Assembly (NCBI GenBank): GCA_022316685.1
Contig: JAKJHU010000075.1
Span: 1,798,001-1,862,000, forward strand
DNA length: 64,000 nt
Reading direction: 5' to 3'
Origin: Progne subis subis
Taxonomy: Eukaryota > Chordata > Aves > Passeriformes > Hirundinidae
Shown: one piece after another, positions 1 to 15,985 of the stretch
How positions within the stretch are numbered: position 1 is the first letter of the stretch
How the letters are laid out: every line of letters begins with the position of its first letter
Notes under the pieces: generated by a model
Database searches by the model: none
The model's input: only the letters and a program-made list of their open reading frames with translations
What the model was told of the DNA's origin: nothing
Position numbers and translations under genes: made by a program

Positions 1-3000
1 CTTCTAATTCCCGCAAAAATTAGTTTTACAGAGACAATCATTTTTCCTTAACTCCTCTCAACGAAATACACCAATTTAAGACACCAGTCAAGTCTCAAGT
101 GGAATGATGATTTGGGCAAGAATACCAATCCCACCCACACCTCAAAAACTCTCTAAAGCCCCAACTCTCTAAAGAGAACACCATGTAAGGCAATGGATCA
201 GCTATCTAAGACATCTCTGGACCACACTGCTTTCAGAGGTGGCACCAAGTGACGCTGAGGACAGACACCATGCACACACATACATTTCCACTGTATTTCC
301 AATGTACATCCACTCCAGCAACCACATAAAGAGACACTTTCCTTCTTTGTAGAAAATGAGTGCTGACAGAAGCAGAGAATGGGATGACATTACTGTTGCC
401 ATAATAAAAATTCAGAATACTTAAAAGGATAACACACAATTTATTGACAACTGAGCCAAAACAAGTTCATAATGTAACAACTTATGTGATCCAAGAACAG
501 CATAAAAGTAAACAAAAAAAAGTTTATGGACTCTAATTGGTATTAAAAAGGAAAACTACGAAAATGCCATTTTTTAAAGAATAGATTGTTCTAACACACG
601 GTTTGATTTTATAGGTATTAAATATATTGTAAGAATGGACAAGCTCTTCTGGCATTTTTTAGCATCCATCCAACATCAATGCTGAGAAGAAAAAAAGAAA
701 TCATTGTCTTCAGAGATGCATCATAGAAATAAAATTAATTTCTTGCTTCTCTCAAAAGTAACCATGAAAATGAACTTGCCTTGCCCTTAGTAACAGTTCA
801 TCCTCATGTATTTTGTACAATTAAGCCCAGCACATTGTTCTGTTGTTTTGAACCTACATTGCTTTGATCTTCAATTTCCAAAACAGGAGAACTACTAAAG
901 CATTCTCAAGCACACCTTTTAGATCAGGCATGTGTTCTCCCATGCACACACATATTAATGGCACAGAGTACACTGTTCCCTTTACATTGCTGCCAACTGC
1001 AAGATTTTGTAAGAGTAAATTTTGACTGTATGCAATATACAGCTTTGAAACAATGACAAACACACGTTCTTAGTACTGTCTCCATTTTCTTTTCTGGCAT
1101 TTTTCTTTCCTGTAAGCATATAAATGCCTTCTCACAGTACTTGGGAGCAGTCTAAGCCCTCCAAAGCTGCAGCCAGCCTATTTCACAACAGGAGGACCAG
1201 CTCCAGCAGCATCTCTGTGAGCACCACGGCAGCATTGCTGTGCTGCATCACAGCACATGCTCCTCCAGCTCCTTTCAGTGCACAGGAGTGGGAAGAGTCA
1301 ACTTAGCCTTCCAAATGATTGGATCATATTAGAAATATTCCTGAAGTCATGGCTTTATTTCAAAGATCTTTGTTCAAGATAACTTTATTATTTATAAGAT
1401 GCTGTACTACTGCAAATCAAGATGTAAGAACATTATCAATCCATTTAACACTGATGATACATCCTATGATAATACAGATTTTATGCATAATTTATAAATA
1501 CAACCCCAGAATAAATAACTACAGCCTACAGCTTGCAGAAAATAACATTAACCAATTTCTGTAAAAAAAGTGACATTAGAGGTACTGTAAATTCTTATTA
1601 TAAATTATTTACCCCACACAAACACTTCTACATTTGTGTACACAGGATGTTTCCAAGAGACCCAAAGCAGCTTTACCCTGGCTCCCATGAGTACAGCTTC
1701 CAGCTACTTCAGTGTGGCACAGAGCTCCATCTAATATAACCTAGCCTACACAGGGCTTGTTAGCTCAGGTTTGATGATGAATTAACCACAGCCACTGGCT
1801 CACAACCAGCTCAAAGCACGAGCCAAATTTGCAGCATAGCATTCAGACACAACTGACAGCATCTCATAATGAAATTGCTTACTCACCTTATTCACCTCAC
1901 TTACTTCATCTGGTGGAATAAACTACTCACCTGTATCGCTACACAAAAAGCACTCATATGGAAGATCGAGGGCCCTGTTTACTCACACCTGAACTTACTG
2001 AACTTTCCCAAGCAGAAAAACCTGTGCTTAGCAAAGGTCAAAACTTAAAGCAAATTATTTTTGTTGACAGTGAAACCAATAGCACCCACTGCCCTTGACA
2101 GTATTTCACAGAATACATCTCTGATACTTATGAACAAAAAAATGACTGCTAACAGCTCCAGAAGGTACATTAACAGCATGAATCTCAATGATAAACCTTC
2201 AGCAGAACTCTGGCTGACTCAATATTACACTTTTTGCTCATGCATATAGGAAAACATATCTAAAGGCACACATAACTCAGCCTAACAGCTACATTGGAAA
2301 CTTAAAATCTAATGCTTTGTTTCATTTGTGCATGAATAGTACATCTACTGCACACACACAGAGAATGATTAAAGTCCGAGTCTGTACCACAAAATCTGGC
2401 ACACTAATCTCAAAATGTATTTCTACCATTTAATATATAAAAGCATCACTTGGATTTTAGGGATTGGCTCCTCCTACTAGAAATTAGCTGACAACACAGC
2501 CATTAAAAAAAAAAAAAAAGAAATCAAGGGCTCATAGTTCTACCTCCTATAAAAATATGGATATGTGATTTTTATTAGTAACACAATTAACAGACTTAAG
2601 TCTTTTTGGTTTTTTTTCTATTGATGAGTTTTCAAATTTGAGGGAAACCCCCTACATAATTCAAATACCTATGAAAATTTATGATAAATAGGAGGCCTAA
2701 TGGAAAGTGAGAAACACATGTTCACACCTAATCAGGTATCAGAAAATCTGCTCAGGAGCAAGTGAATGCAAATAGCCCAAATGAAAGGCAAAACGGACCC
2801 AACAGAACTTTCACCTTCCTAGACTCCAAAGTCCATCAGTCGTAAGACTCAACCCCACAGGAAATCAGGCTTCACCAGTTCCAGTACCCACGGAAATACC
2901 TGATTTCTGTAAAAGGTAACATTTTCATATAACATCTACTGAGAGCTTCTTCAGCACATCAAACTCTATACCCTGCAAGGCATCTCCCTGCCCTACCCTA

Positions 3001-6000
3001 GACAAGCTACCCAAATATTTTTCCTTCCAAATGTTATTTTCTTTAAAAATACATTAAATATTTCCTTTAAAAATCCACAGCTAGTCCTATTTATGTGACT
3101 ATTTGCTGGGTGGAACGAAGTTAGATGCTAAGCTGGAAATACCATAACAGCTGAGTATTTTAACTGGCAACACCCTTCTAATGACATGCCTGTGTGTCAT
3201 ATCAGCTAGAGACGCCACAACCTTACAAATTTGACATCTCCCATGAAAAAGTGATTTAGCAGGTTGCCCAGAATTTCACAAGCAAGTGGTCATAGACAAT
3301 CTTGCATTAAAAACACCCAACAGCAGTGTATAAAGTGTATATTCATGAGCTTGACACTTGTCACTGATGACTTCAGTACCCAGCTCAGGCAGGTCAATAT
3401 GCCTCCAAAACTGAATAAAATTTTTGTGCCACACCATAATATTATTTATGATACGGTCTTTCCCTGGAAAATAAAAGCCCAAAGTCAAGGTCATAAATTG
3501 CTTTTAACACTGAAATTTTATCTCTTTCCAGATAAAAATCAATAGCCTTATTACCTGCACTGTTCCGTCATTATAGCTGTGCGCTGTTTACGTAGATTAG
3601 CAGCGTTATACAAGGAACCTGCTCTAAATAAACTTAAATTGTATAATAAGGACATTGCAATTCATTGTACATCTAACACTGCTGGGCTTGGGAGACTTTT
3701 TCCTCCAAAATCTGAAAGCAAACATATGGCAGAATATACAAAGGCGATACTAAACTTCCCTTATCACAGGCACCCAATGTATTTCCCAAAGTTTGCTGCT
3801 TAGTATTTTACTCAGCTTTGCTGAGGCTTATTTTGTTGCATTTTTAAAATGTAACAAAGCAAAGGACAGGGGAGAATTGAGCTATGGCTGGATTCAGTAA
3901 TCCAGTAGATATCAGAGTCTTGACTAAATATAATTCTCCTGATTAAAAGCAACCCACCCATGAGAATCAAAGAGACAGAAATTTGGAGACCTGCCAGTTC
4001 ATACAATAACTATGTTTATTTGTCTTAATAAATATTTAAGAAACATGACTTGTGGTATTTGATACAACTGAGACCACGGTTAAAAGGCCTCTCTCCGTGA
4101 CATAAGCAAATACAGCCTATCCTCTTTATTTGTCCGACTTCTTTTCCACATTCAAGGCTAATCTAGTTTTAGGTCAGGAAAGACTGCGGTCTATCATTTT
4201 AAACAAACCATTGTAGTAAAACGTGAACAGGAAATTCCTAACTACACTGTTCAAAGAACAATGATTAGAAAAACAACACAAGCCCACAAAGCGCAAGAAG
4301 GGCAGTCTGGGTGGAAAGTAAAAAAAAGTATCACACACATACAGTCACCTTGCTCATTTTACTTTTCCCCTGCCAGCCCCCACTTCCCCCAAAGGCCAGG
4401 GGTCCTTCAGACCTTGCCAAGGGAGAAACCTTTGGATCCAAAGGGGAAAAAGTGCAGTATATACAGCTTTGTCTGATACCTCGGAAATATCCGGCCTGCG
4501 GGAGTTAGCGCAGGCATGCCATTCATTCCACAACATATAAATGCCCTCTTTAGAGCCTCATCCAAGCAGCAGTTTCATTTCGATTTTGAGGCACAGGTCT
4601 GCCTTGTTTTTCAATAAGCTGCAAGCTATTTTTGCCATGAGAAAAAAAAAAAAAACCCCAACATTTAAAAAGTGTGCCTGCCTAGCATACACAGAAAACA
4701 TAAAATGAGTAAAACATGGACTCAAGGAAAATCTGTATTAGTACTCTATGCATAGCACAGATTTCCATCTTCTAAAAGAAACAAAACCCCAAACACTTAA
4801 ACCCCAAAAAGCACAACAAAGCTCATGTATTTTAAATTCTACCAAGTGTAGTACCTTAAAACATCCAAAAATTCTTTAATCAAAGGGCTCCCACAACTAT
4901 TTTGAAATCATTCTTGTAAAAATCTGGACAACTGACCATCTTCACTAATGGGGAGGAAAAAAAAAAATCCTAATTTGAGAAAGAAATCACAATAAAGGGG
5001 AAGGAATTCACTTTCAACATCACGTAATAATATTACATTAAGAGCCTATTAATCTGTATAACATCTGTTTTTTTCTTTACAGAAAACCTAGAAATATCTG
5101 GATATGGGTATTAGTATTAAGATCTTCATCCACTTTGAAAAACAAGCTTCTGAGCACATACATAAAAAGGCAAAAGACAGAAAAAATGAACACAGGATCT
5201 CCAAAGGTTTGCATTTTAAAGAACCGTATTCAGGGAATGGAGGGTAGGGAGAAAATCTCCACAGTCAGGACACTACCCGTAGTTTTGGGATGTCCCAAAT
5301 GAAACCAGAGTTTTGGTCACAGGGTAATTTGTATTTTAAAGAGAAACCTTTTATAAATGTTCCACAGATTCTAAATGTAAAGAAAATAAACTTACAGTTG
5401 TGATTCAAGTAAAAAATGAACATGACTTTCTTTATCGAGTCACTTCATAAAGAATAAAACAGGTATCTTAAGAACCATATGGGCAAACAGTCATATGTGC
5501 AAAACTTCAAAAACTCCAGATGTTCACATACCAAACATAATTACCCCAAAGAAGATATTCCAGAAATTTATTACAGTTATGTTTTAATGATAAAATGAGG
5601 CAGCTGCATTTTAAAACAACTAAACTTTTTTAAAATTCTGAACCCATTCCATGTAAGAAGAAGAAAGAAAAAATTACCAATATTCCCTTTCAGATACTTT
5701 TTCCATAAAACAGAAAAAGATAGAGTCTTTAACTCAAGAATCCAAAATGAGTCCCATCAATAGTAATGGAAGTGCATTATTGCCCTAGGGTTGTTTGGCA
5801 GATTATGAGACAGAACAGAGGACACATCTCACTCCTAGCAGGCAGATGTCCAGAGAACAAGATCAGCTACATCAGCGCTGTAACCAAACAGAAGCCCTGA
5901 ACAGGCATGGGCAGATATACAAGATTACTCCCAGAAACGATTTCTCTAACACAATATTACAAGAGAGCTCACTGTATATATGAGTATTGGTATTTCAATG

Positions 6001-7035
6001 GGAAAAGTTTGCACAAATGAACTCCTTTCCACAATCGCTGGAGCTTTATTTAGCCCATTCCTTGAATATTGTGGCAAATTTTATGAACAATAGTTTTTTA
6101 AAAAAATACATGTATCTCCATTCATACGAATCACCTGATGTTTTGTCTTTTATTAAGTAATAAAAAACCCCCCTGTAATCTGTCTTAGCATTAAGGCAGG
6201 TCTACATCCAAGTTCTAAGAAATGCTCAAGGTTTTTTTATGTTTACTTCTGAGAAAACTTAAGACTTTTTTTAAAGCACATGACGCACTCCAAGAAGACA
6301 AAACGATGGGATATCAAAATGTCAAAACTTCCAGAAGCCATTTCTGGAAATTTATTAAGAATTCAGGTGGCTGGTAATTTCCTAAAAGGCCTTGAATCCC
6401 TAAGAACAGACTCAGTACAAAGGCTAAGGACATTCTGAGTGACATTTACAGCCAATGACAGGAAACACTACCATGACTTTTCTTTAAAAACTGAAATCAA
6501 CAGAAAAACCACCACAAAACTAATCATGGATCAGCAAACCTTCCATGGATCACTCCCCACAAACACTTCTGAATTCCAACCTTCCAGATGTAAAACCAGA
6601 ATTATGTTTACTATCAGAAGCACTTAGATTATAGCCATAAACAAATATTGCAAATGGTAAGTTGCCTGAAATTTCAGATGATTGAATGACGTGGTACAGA
6701 TCATTCACAGACTCCTTCCTGCACATTTGTGTTTGGGTACTTAGTCATGGATTAAAAATGCTCTTTGCTCCAAAAGCCTTCAATCATGTCCAAGTGAAGA
6801 AGTTTGCAACACTTCACCAAAACTTCATGTAAGTGTATACAAAAAACTATTAAATACGGCAACCAGGAATTTACAAAGTAGCTTATTTTACAGTAAGAAA
6901 ATAATTCCTGGAACCAAAAATACAGTATCTTCATTGCACCATCAATCCATCAGAATCCAAGAGTCAGCCTGATCATAAACCTCATGACATTTTACTCCAA
7001 AAATAGGCTAAAGGGAAAGATTTTATTTGAACAAA

Positions 7036-7125
7036 AAATTAAACGGCTTATTTCACAATTTTTTGGGGTAAAATTTGTAGAAATTAAACGGCTTATTTCA
7101 CAATTTTTTGGGGTAAAATTTGTAG
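7036..7125. repeat. Perfect 45-bp tandem duplication
   Basis: Positions 7036-7080 and 7081-7125 are identical over all 45 bases and directly adjacent. The unit is AT-rich, beginning aaattaaacggc and ending aaatttgtag. There is no third copy. It lies in WWC3 intron 1. Perfect identity suggests a recent duplication by slippage or unequal exchange, or an assembly duplication. Confidence 0.95.
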
Positions 7126-10100
7126 CTATATTCTGTTTTTTAAAAAAGAAACAAAACCACCAAAAAACAACCCAACAAACCCATACAGAACATACCAAAA
7201 AATACCAACCTACCACTAGTAGTAAAAACTATGTCTTTTGCCATACAGACAAGACATAAGCATCGAAAATCAAACTGCAATTAAGAAATAGGCTACAATG
7301 GATTTTCAAAGTACTTTTAATTGAAAAATTTGGCCTCTAAAGCATTATCAAATGAAGAACATGGAAGCTCACAGGTGTAAGTCTATTGAGGCAAGCATTG
7401 TTTTTGATTACTTGAGAGGACTCTCAAGGAAAAGCAAGAAACAAGCCCATCATTTTGAAGTACAGCATTTTTAACCATCTTTCTGCAAGCTGGTACTGGT
7501 GAATATTTTTCTAAAAAAATAATTCCGTAATTTGTCCCAACTGAGCGCCTACATTAAGCACAGAAGTAGTATTGAAATGCCTGTGCAGAGTCTTGAGCAC
7601 ATGGTGCTTGTTTATCACAAATCTCAGTATACTCATAACCACAAGAGCACCACTAGGCTTTCCCTTGAATAAACTATGAGCTGGCAGAAAAGCAAAAATA
7701 AGACAACTCAAACCAACACAGAGTAGTACACACTTTTTTTTCAAATGTTGCCAATCAGTACATTGTATACAACTGAAAACAAGCATATACAAACATAAAA
7801 TATGAACATACATATTTTTTAACCAAATTTTGTCAAATTACCTATTGCAGTTTCATCTACAACCATTTCCTCCAATTTTTTTTTTTTTTAACTATATGTA
7901 GTAGAGGTCAGTTATGCTATCTCTAACAGATGATCATCAGGTTAATTTGTGTTAATCATCAATTATACTGTTAAAGGCTATTTAGACACTACTACAACTG
8001 ACCTTTGATCCAACAGGCATGATGGTCATTAAATCAATTTTTTCTTGGGTTTTGTGGTTAACTTATCCTGAAGTTTGGGGTTCAAGGGTTTTTACCTATG
8101 TGTCTCATCATATCTTTAACACTGTGATTCTCAGTCTTATCCAAAAGATATAATCTGGGGGAAGCAAAAGACACACAAGTGTTCAAACAGTTATTTCCAA
8201 ACACGCACACTTCCTTCTTAATTTCCTAACTATCCCTACACTGCCTGCCCCCCCCCAAAAAAGGTAGTGTACTTTTTATTCTATAATTCTCTTCTAAGCA
8301 CTCATAGAATTGTTGTTCAAGTCAAGTAACTTTGGACTGTATCCACCTTTGAGAAGTGGGTCACAATTTGTTTATGCTATAGAATTAGACAATTATGCAG
8401 TACTTCAGCTGCCTTCCCAAACATGGATAGGTCACTCTTTCTAAGAAAATGTTGTACATTAAGGCTTTTTAAAAGTCTTATTTTTAGCTGTTTAAACTGC
8501 AACCCAACATTAAATAGATCAATTTTGAAATGTTAGGCATCTTCAGCTTTGATACCAAACTTTGCATTTTGCCATAAAGAATCCTAATCACACTTTATGT
8601 GAAGGAGTTTCAGCCTAAGTACAGTATCAGTCAAAATAGTTTCAACAAGATTCTCATAGATATTTCATCTTGAAAATAACCCTTTCAGAATGCAATGAAA
8701 GATAGCCTTTGATTCTCTGTTGCTGGTTCAAGGGTGTTGATATCACTGCACTTTATTTTTGTCCCACTGCCAATTAAATATACTGAAATAGAAAAGTCTT
8801 TGAAAACAAAAATAAAAAAATGTAGTTGCTTTAAGTTTTGATAGTTACTAACTCAGCCCTTGATGGCAACCAGCTCCTTCAGCCAAAGAGTGAACAGTAC
8901 AGCACAGAACTGCCTTCATCCTGCAAACCACAGGGAGACCACCAAGCTCATCACTGGATGCAAAAGCCTTTCCTACTACAGCCAATACCCACAGAAAAGT
9001 AGAGAAACAAACTGAGAAACATTACAGCTTACTTGATCCTGCAACATGTACCTAGAGTAAGCCTCACCAGGTGGGGTAGCAGTATTAAATGGCTGACTGG
9101 AAGGATTCAATCAGCTACTAAAAGTCATGTCTTGCCAACGTTTTAGCACACTCTCATTATATTAAGTCCAAATTAATTTTTCTATTTGGGACAGAATAAG
9201 AAATGATCAAGACCCTGTGGCATGACAGAACAAAGCCTACATCTCTTCTCCTTGCTACTAATGACTAGTTAAGAACTGAAGGATTTATTCTCATTAAATA
9301 GACTAGATAAATATCAAGGAAAAAGAACACATCAAAGTCCCTGCTCTTCTCCATAAGGAGAGACAAAAATCTTGTTCATCTAATCCAAATATTACAACCT
9401 CCTCCTCTATGACCTGGCAACTTCCACCTGTACACATTCACCTCCCTTAAAATATTCTCCAGATGCACTGTAAGGATCTTTTGATGAGTTTTCACTCGGA
9501 ACACTGTTGACAAAACCACCCAAATAGCTGCTCCGTGGTTTTTGTTGTTACCTTGACATGCCTTTTCATGCCCCATCCCTTCCTCAGTCACACCCCACAC
9601 TTTTATACCCAACTGATATCTTCCTTGGAGGTGCTCCACTGTCAAGATCCTTCCCATATCTACCTGATCTTATATTTGCTCCCTCACACACATCTGGTCC
9701 AATTCCCTCACACACCAACTTTGTTACCTGTCAGCAATGGCAACACTCACCACTGACTTCACCAAGTCTTTAGTGTTTCCAAGCTGGCAATGATACCACA
9801 AGCTCAGTGCCCAAATCAGTTGTGCTACTTGCAGCTCTCTCACCTCCTAATAGCCACTTCAGTGCTGCTGATTCTGACACCTATTTTTCTTCTGCTGGCC
9901 TTTAAACAACCATCTTATGCCTGAAAACTGATTCCCTCCTTTTAAAACATAACTTGAAGCTTGCTTAGAGATGTGTTGTTTTACTATGGGAGTATTTTAA
10001 AAATCTGTAGTTAAGGCTGCCATTTACAAAAAGGATTGACTCAAAGAAGGTTTTAAACTGACTCATCACTTTTGCCTAATCCAATTCTATATTGAATCAA

Positions 10101-11409
10101 ACTTAATTGACATAAAAATCCATCTGCCCCAAAGGTTATGTCAGCTTAGGGAACCAAAGGCTGAACACTACCCCTCCCCAAAAAAGGGACATGAAATAGG
10201 GTTGCATATTGCATAGGGTTGGGGTTTTTTTCTCATTTTTCTTACTGCAAGGTCAGATAAGCAAGGGTACCAGTGCAAGAGAGGGGTGAGACCATGTGGT
10301 TTGGCAGAGAGGACATTACTGGTTTTGGCAGCAGTGAATTATTAGCTCAAGAGCGCTGTATTGCCAAACCTTGCTGAGCGTGCTCCCTGCCCTCCCACAG
10401 CAGGCAACGAGGTAGGAAAAATACCTAGAGCGTGTTTTCTCTAGAGTGCTTCTTCCAACCAGAAACAAATTGAAGATTACTTAAAAGTTGTAATACTGGC
10501 TGACTTTGCTGGTGAATGTGAATGTGAACTGTCACATCTGCAGCAGATAAGATATTCAGGAAGTTCTATTTTTAACTGTAGGCAGAAATGTATTAGTTTT
10601 ATTTTTTTTCAACAATGTATCAATGAAATACTTCAGTTTGGCCTCACATACAGCTTTACAAAGCTCTACGTTCCAACAAACAACACGAAATTATAAACCA
10701 ACATTACATTTAACAGGCACCTCTGTGAAGCTTGTTAACAGGGCTCTACTATAGGTAAGTTTCTAGGGTTTTTTTATTGCCTACAAGTCATTTGTTCTTA
10801 TGTTTACACAGTGTTGTCACTATATTTATATTTGCTAAAAACATGAAGTTATCTCCTGAACTAATCACTAGAATCCGAGCTTAAATAGGATTTTTTTTTC
10901 TCTAGATAACAGAACTTAAACCCCAGCCCTAGCCTTCTGACATTTCAAATCTTGCATTCATATATGTGCAGATCCTGAAAAGCAGAGACTTCCCTCTCCA
11001 TACCCTGTAGAAGATAATGCTAATGAAAACACCCAGTCTTCTTTTCACAATACCTGGTGCAGCTTAATTACAATAAATACAACCACTATGTCTATACCAT
11101 CTCAGATACACACTATTTTATATATATAAAAATAGCAAGGTAGCTTCACTGACAGTTTCAACCATGGACAAGTTCCAACAAGCCAGGGTTTCTCAGTCTG
11201 CAAGACCCAATGCAGATGTGAGTCAATACCATGCCACAGAACCCTTCAAGAAACAGCCCCCACAACAAGTGCCATCAATCACATTGCTGTAACACACTCA
11301 AGGCACACCTGCTCATTTAATCCATTCTAGCATGCACACAAATACAATAAGGCAGGTGTCTACATTACATATCTAATTGCTGAAAATACTTCCATTAAGA
11401 GGTAAGAGC

Positions 11410-11427
11410 TACACACACACACACACA
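11410..11427. repeat. (CA)n microsatellite
   Basis: About nine uninterrupted CA dinucleotides in WWC3 intron 1, followed by an A/C-rich tail. Confidence 0.9.
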
Positions 11428-14400
11428 AAACCCCCTTCACCTTTAACAAAATGTCAAGAAGCTTAACAGCGGTGGCTTTTGTGTTAATGAGGTTTCTGTG
11501 GCTCAATAGATATTTTGATGCTTTAGCACACACGCATTAGGTCTTGAAATTTTATGCTGCCTAAGACAGATTTTCAAAGGATATGTATTTTAACTAGTAA
11601 AAACCAATGAAATAAATCATAAATCACTATTATTGTTATTATTGTACTATAATGAAAACTTTTCATCTTAGGAAGAATCAGTGGATGCCTTCTACCTCTA
11701 CTTTTCAAGACACTGAAAAACTACTAAAAACACTAATACCAAGTGACTAGAGATGTAGCACTCATTTATAACAATGCTAAATTGCAAGAAAACATGCATG
11801 CTCACTTCATACAGGCACTGCTTTTCCAGCAGCAATATAAACCTGAAAAGAAAATAAGTTACTTTTTAATAACATTTAAATCAGAGAGGTGTGATCAAGG
11901 GAGGAGAGGCAAAAAGGCAGTAATTCAGAAGTATTTACTATGAATCAGCTGATTAACATTGTAACATATGTTACACCTAATCAGAATCTACCAATCAAAC
12001 AAAAAGACTCAGCTTGAAAAGTATACCTAATACCAAGTAACATTAATTCTAGACTTCATTCTTAATCATAAACATTTTCATGGGATTCACTCACAATATG
12101 AAGTTAAATATCTGTCTGAAGGCCTACCAGACAGGATAAAAAAAAAAGAGTATCTCCCTCATGAAAGGCAGAGCAGTAGATCTATCACAGCATATATATG
12201 TGAAGCTTTCAAAACAAATGTTAGCTACAGCAAGCCCTTAAAAATATTACTGAATTAGTCTGAGCAAGACCTAAAGTACAAATATATGCAGATTGCCCAG
12301 AGAGGCTCAGGGTACTGCAGCCCTTTCTCAACACCACTTGCTGCAGCATGTATTCCCAGGCACATGGCAGGAGAGCAGTCTACACAGCTGCACAGCTTTT
12401 CCATCCACACTGCGACTGCATCCAGTCTTGACATTCACAAAGAAAATTCAAAACAACTGGATCTCAAGTACTGTTTTATTTGCAATACTTTTTACATTAA
12501 TTCTATCAAGTCCACTGTATTGACAACTTGAGGTAATCAAACAGTGCAAATGCAGCGACCTGGATGCCTGAAGTAATGGTGATAAATAGGATTTCTTCCT
12601 GGGTGCATAAAGAGAAACAACCAAACAGAGCAGCTCTCCACTTCCTAATGAAAGGATGGCTGCTCTGCCAATCCTTAAGAGATATACTTAGCTATATGTA
12701 TTTTATATACAGGTCAAATAATACATCATGCAATGAAGGCAGTAAAAATTGATGGTCATAAACAATGAGACTTCAAATGACAACTGACTTAAATTGGGAA
12801 AAAAATTAGGTCATTTCATCTAGAGAGTAAAGGAGCAGAAAAACTACTCTGACATCTAATAGCTACTACTATTAAAAACATAGCATTTTTCTGGTTTTAA
12901 TTTCTAACTATCAGATGGTATTATAAATCTACCGAAGAAAAGAGTTCTGAAGTCTCTGGTATCTCTTCTATGAATAGTACTCAAATCACTTCTTAAACAC
13001 CTCTTCAACTGAATAAATTCATCTCTCTTCCTCTCATGGAAGAGCGTATTTTCCAGACCTATACTTATTCAACATTTTTTTCTTTTTCAAGCTTCTCCAT
13101 CTCTTGTGAGCTTGGTAACAACAGCCTAGAAAGCTAATTTATAAAATCACAGCCAAATTAGTATTTCAACAGTTCTGCTCCACTTTAACCATTTTCAAAG
13201 AATCACTTCCAGAAATACATTTCTGTACCTTACATGTTTCATTTTATGCTTTATATTAATAACTTGCATCACAGTCAAATACAGCATATGATTTAAATTT
13301 GTCCAGTCATTGAAATATTTTCTGAGGGAAGACTGGAGTAATGATCAACAATCACTTTGTTTTCTTCCCATTCCACAAATGGCCATTAGCTCAAAACAAA
13401 AGGATGAGCTGACAGAATTGAACATCAAAATAGAACAAACAGGAAGTAGACAAGAAAAGTCTGAAAACATACAAACCTGAAGACAATGTTCAAAAATGGC
13501 AGTAGTACTAACTATACTGTTGCCTTCATCTTCCTGATGTTCTAGAATAGAAGGATTTGAATTCTAATAATGAATGTCACTAATTGCAGTGTAGGAGTTT
13601 AAGGGAGACCCAGAAAAATGCTATTTTTGAAAAAAATATAATGCTTCTTATTATCTTTGGATTGCTGAATATAAATTCCAGTACTCTAGGAAATATTCTC
13701 GTGCCTTGACAAAGAGGCCACTGACTTTCTAACATTATAACATGGTAGCATGTCAAACGATCCTTTGCCTCACTAAAGGCTCATCTTCAAATTGGGCAAA
13801 AAACTTCAGAAGCAATTCTCATCTTCATCAATCATCAATTTCACAGCTCTCCTATCTGCCCTCAGAGCTGCTCCTCTACATGTATGAAATAAGGCAAGAA
13901 AACCTACAAGAAAATAATTTGTCAGTAAAAATGCTCTTTTAATACAAAAGAAGCAGTAGTTAAGGGACTTTAAGTCTGGAATTTTCTAGATTTGAATATC
14001 TAGCATGAATACGCTTTTTATTTAGGCTTCTTACTTACAATTTCTTTTTCCTTTATAAAGCCAGTCTGGGGAAAGAGAAATCACATTATGCAGCATCATA
14101 CCAGCACATTCAAACACCTTGCTGTACCACTTGCCATAACAGAGGAAACAACAGTAGTAGTAGACTTTGTCTCACCCAAGTAGGAAAAGTCAACTAACTG
14201 GGTAATACAGATACCTGCTAAAATCAAATAAATTATGAGAGTAAGGAGTCCTGAAATAGTTTAGCAAAAAGGAGTCAGCACTTCTGGACTTTCCTGCCTA
14301 GTACTCACACATTTCTACTCTGCACTCTTAACAACAGATACCTGCCCCTAGTGACTTTGCCAAGGTGAATCCTTGTTTTAAACCCATTAGTCTTTCCTGC

Positions 14401-15886
14401 TGATTTCCAGTCCCTACCATTATTTTCAATAATCTCCTTGTCCAGCACATCTTACATTTCTTGACCCCCATACTCACATCTCACACATAGTTCTAATATT
14501 TCACCTTCCAGTCATTTTCCCTTCTTCACCTAGAATTTCGTATACTGCCTCTTGTGATATTTTCTCACCCTGAAGATTCCTCATCCAAACCCCATGTTCC
14601 TTTTTTTTCCCTCAGGGTTCCCTGTACAGCCAAAAAAAGAGCTGACACCCTCACACCCTGAACCCTCACCATACCAGTTTCTCCTTACCTGTTTCTCCCT
14701 GCTCTACTGGTTTTCAGTCCAGTTTCCCTACTTTTTTCTTCCCAGACTTCAGATGCCATCCGCCTTCTCCTTACCCCTAGCTCCTGATTGCTTTGCTTTC
14801 AAAACCTACCAAATTTCCCCCTTCTCCGTCAAATTCCAGGGCCAACCCAATTAGATCACATACTCCTTAGTCCAACCCACCTCTTCTACACGGCCAGGGT
14901 TTTCCTCCTGTGCACATTATTCAGCTATCAGGCCTCTGAACTAGGATGCTAATGAGGACATAGAACAGAAAAACTCCCCAGTACCAGCAGTCCATGTTGC
15001 AGGAAGTTAGTTGCAGCTGCTAAAACCAAGCCCATACTGATTCAATTCCTCCCCAACTGGTCCAAATGGGTGATTTCTCCATGCAAAAACACGCCTATAC
15101 CTTATAAGTTTAAAATCCTCACTCCAAAAGAACATGATTCAAATCTTTAAACCACCAGGACAACTAATATTAAGAGGCTGAAAGACTCTTCCCTAGTTAT
15201 TAAAAAAAGCCCAACGCTGTATTTTAGGTGAAGTTTCCATATACAGCAAATATAGCAAGACTCATGAGCTTGGAAAGGTTTTGCCAAACTCCAAGAACTT
15301 TGTCTAAGCTCCAATCACTTGAAAACAGTCTCGTAACAAGCAGCACCAGTAGTAAGATCTCTGGTGCCACAAGGATCATCAATATCAACCACAAACACAG
15401 TCAGTCTTTTATAAATTAATTTTAAATCCCATTACTGAACAGAATTTCAATGTAGCAAGTACTGTGCAAACACAAGATAAAAAAGCATTTCCCTGACTTG
15501 AAGAATTTACAATCTATTAAGATAAAAGATGACTACTACCACGATATGAAAACATGCACTCAATAGCTCCCTTCTGAGATCCAAGGATCTGCTAAAGAAG
15601 CATCCACAATTCATTCATTACACACAATCCACACAGAGCAACACAGTATCTTCCCGAACCTAACCACTGATTTGATACTAAAGATAACATCCTTCTCAAA
15701 TCTGCTCACTTTATCACTCTTGTAACCTCTTTTTACTTAACACAGAAAATCATAACATAGCCACTTCTAAGTTCTTTTTCCCTTCCCAATTTTTATAATT
15801 CTGACTTGCTTCCCTTACCCTCATCATCTTCTCTTTCCCGAACTCCAAAATCCTTTATAGAGCAATTCGCCAATTAGCATTTCTTT

Positions 15887-15985
15887 GTCTTTTTTTTTTT
15901 GTTTGTTTTGTTTTGTTTTGTTTTTTTGTTTTTGTTTCCGTGGGGAAAACAGTGGGGGGGGAGGGAAATTTGTTTTGTTTTGTGG
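15887..15985. repeat. T/G-rich simple repeat, (TTTTG)n core
   Basis: A T run is followed by five or so TTTTG/TTTG units (about 15,900-15,940), then a G8 run near 15,955, then more TTTTG units. It is low-complexity DNA with no coding potential, in WWC3 intron 1. Confidence 0.85.
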
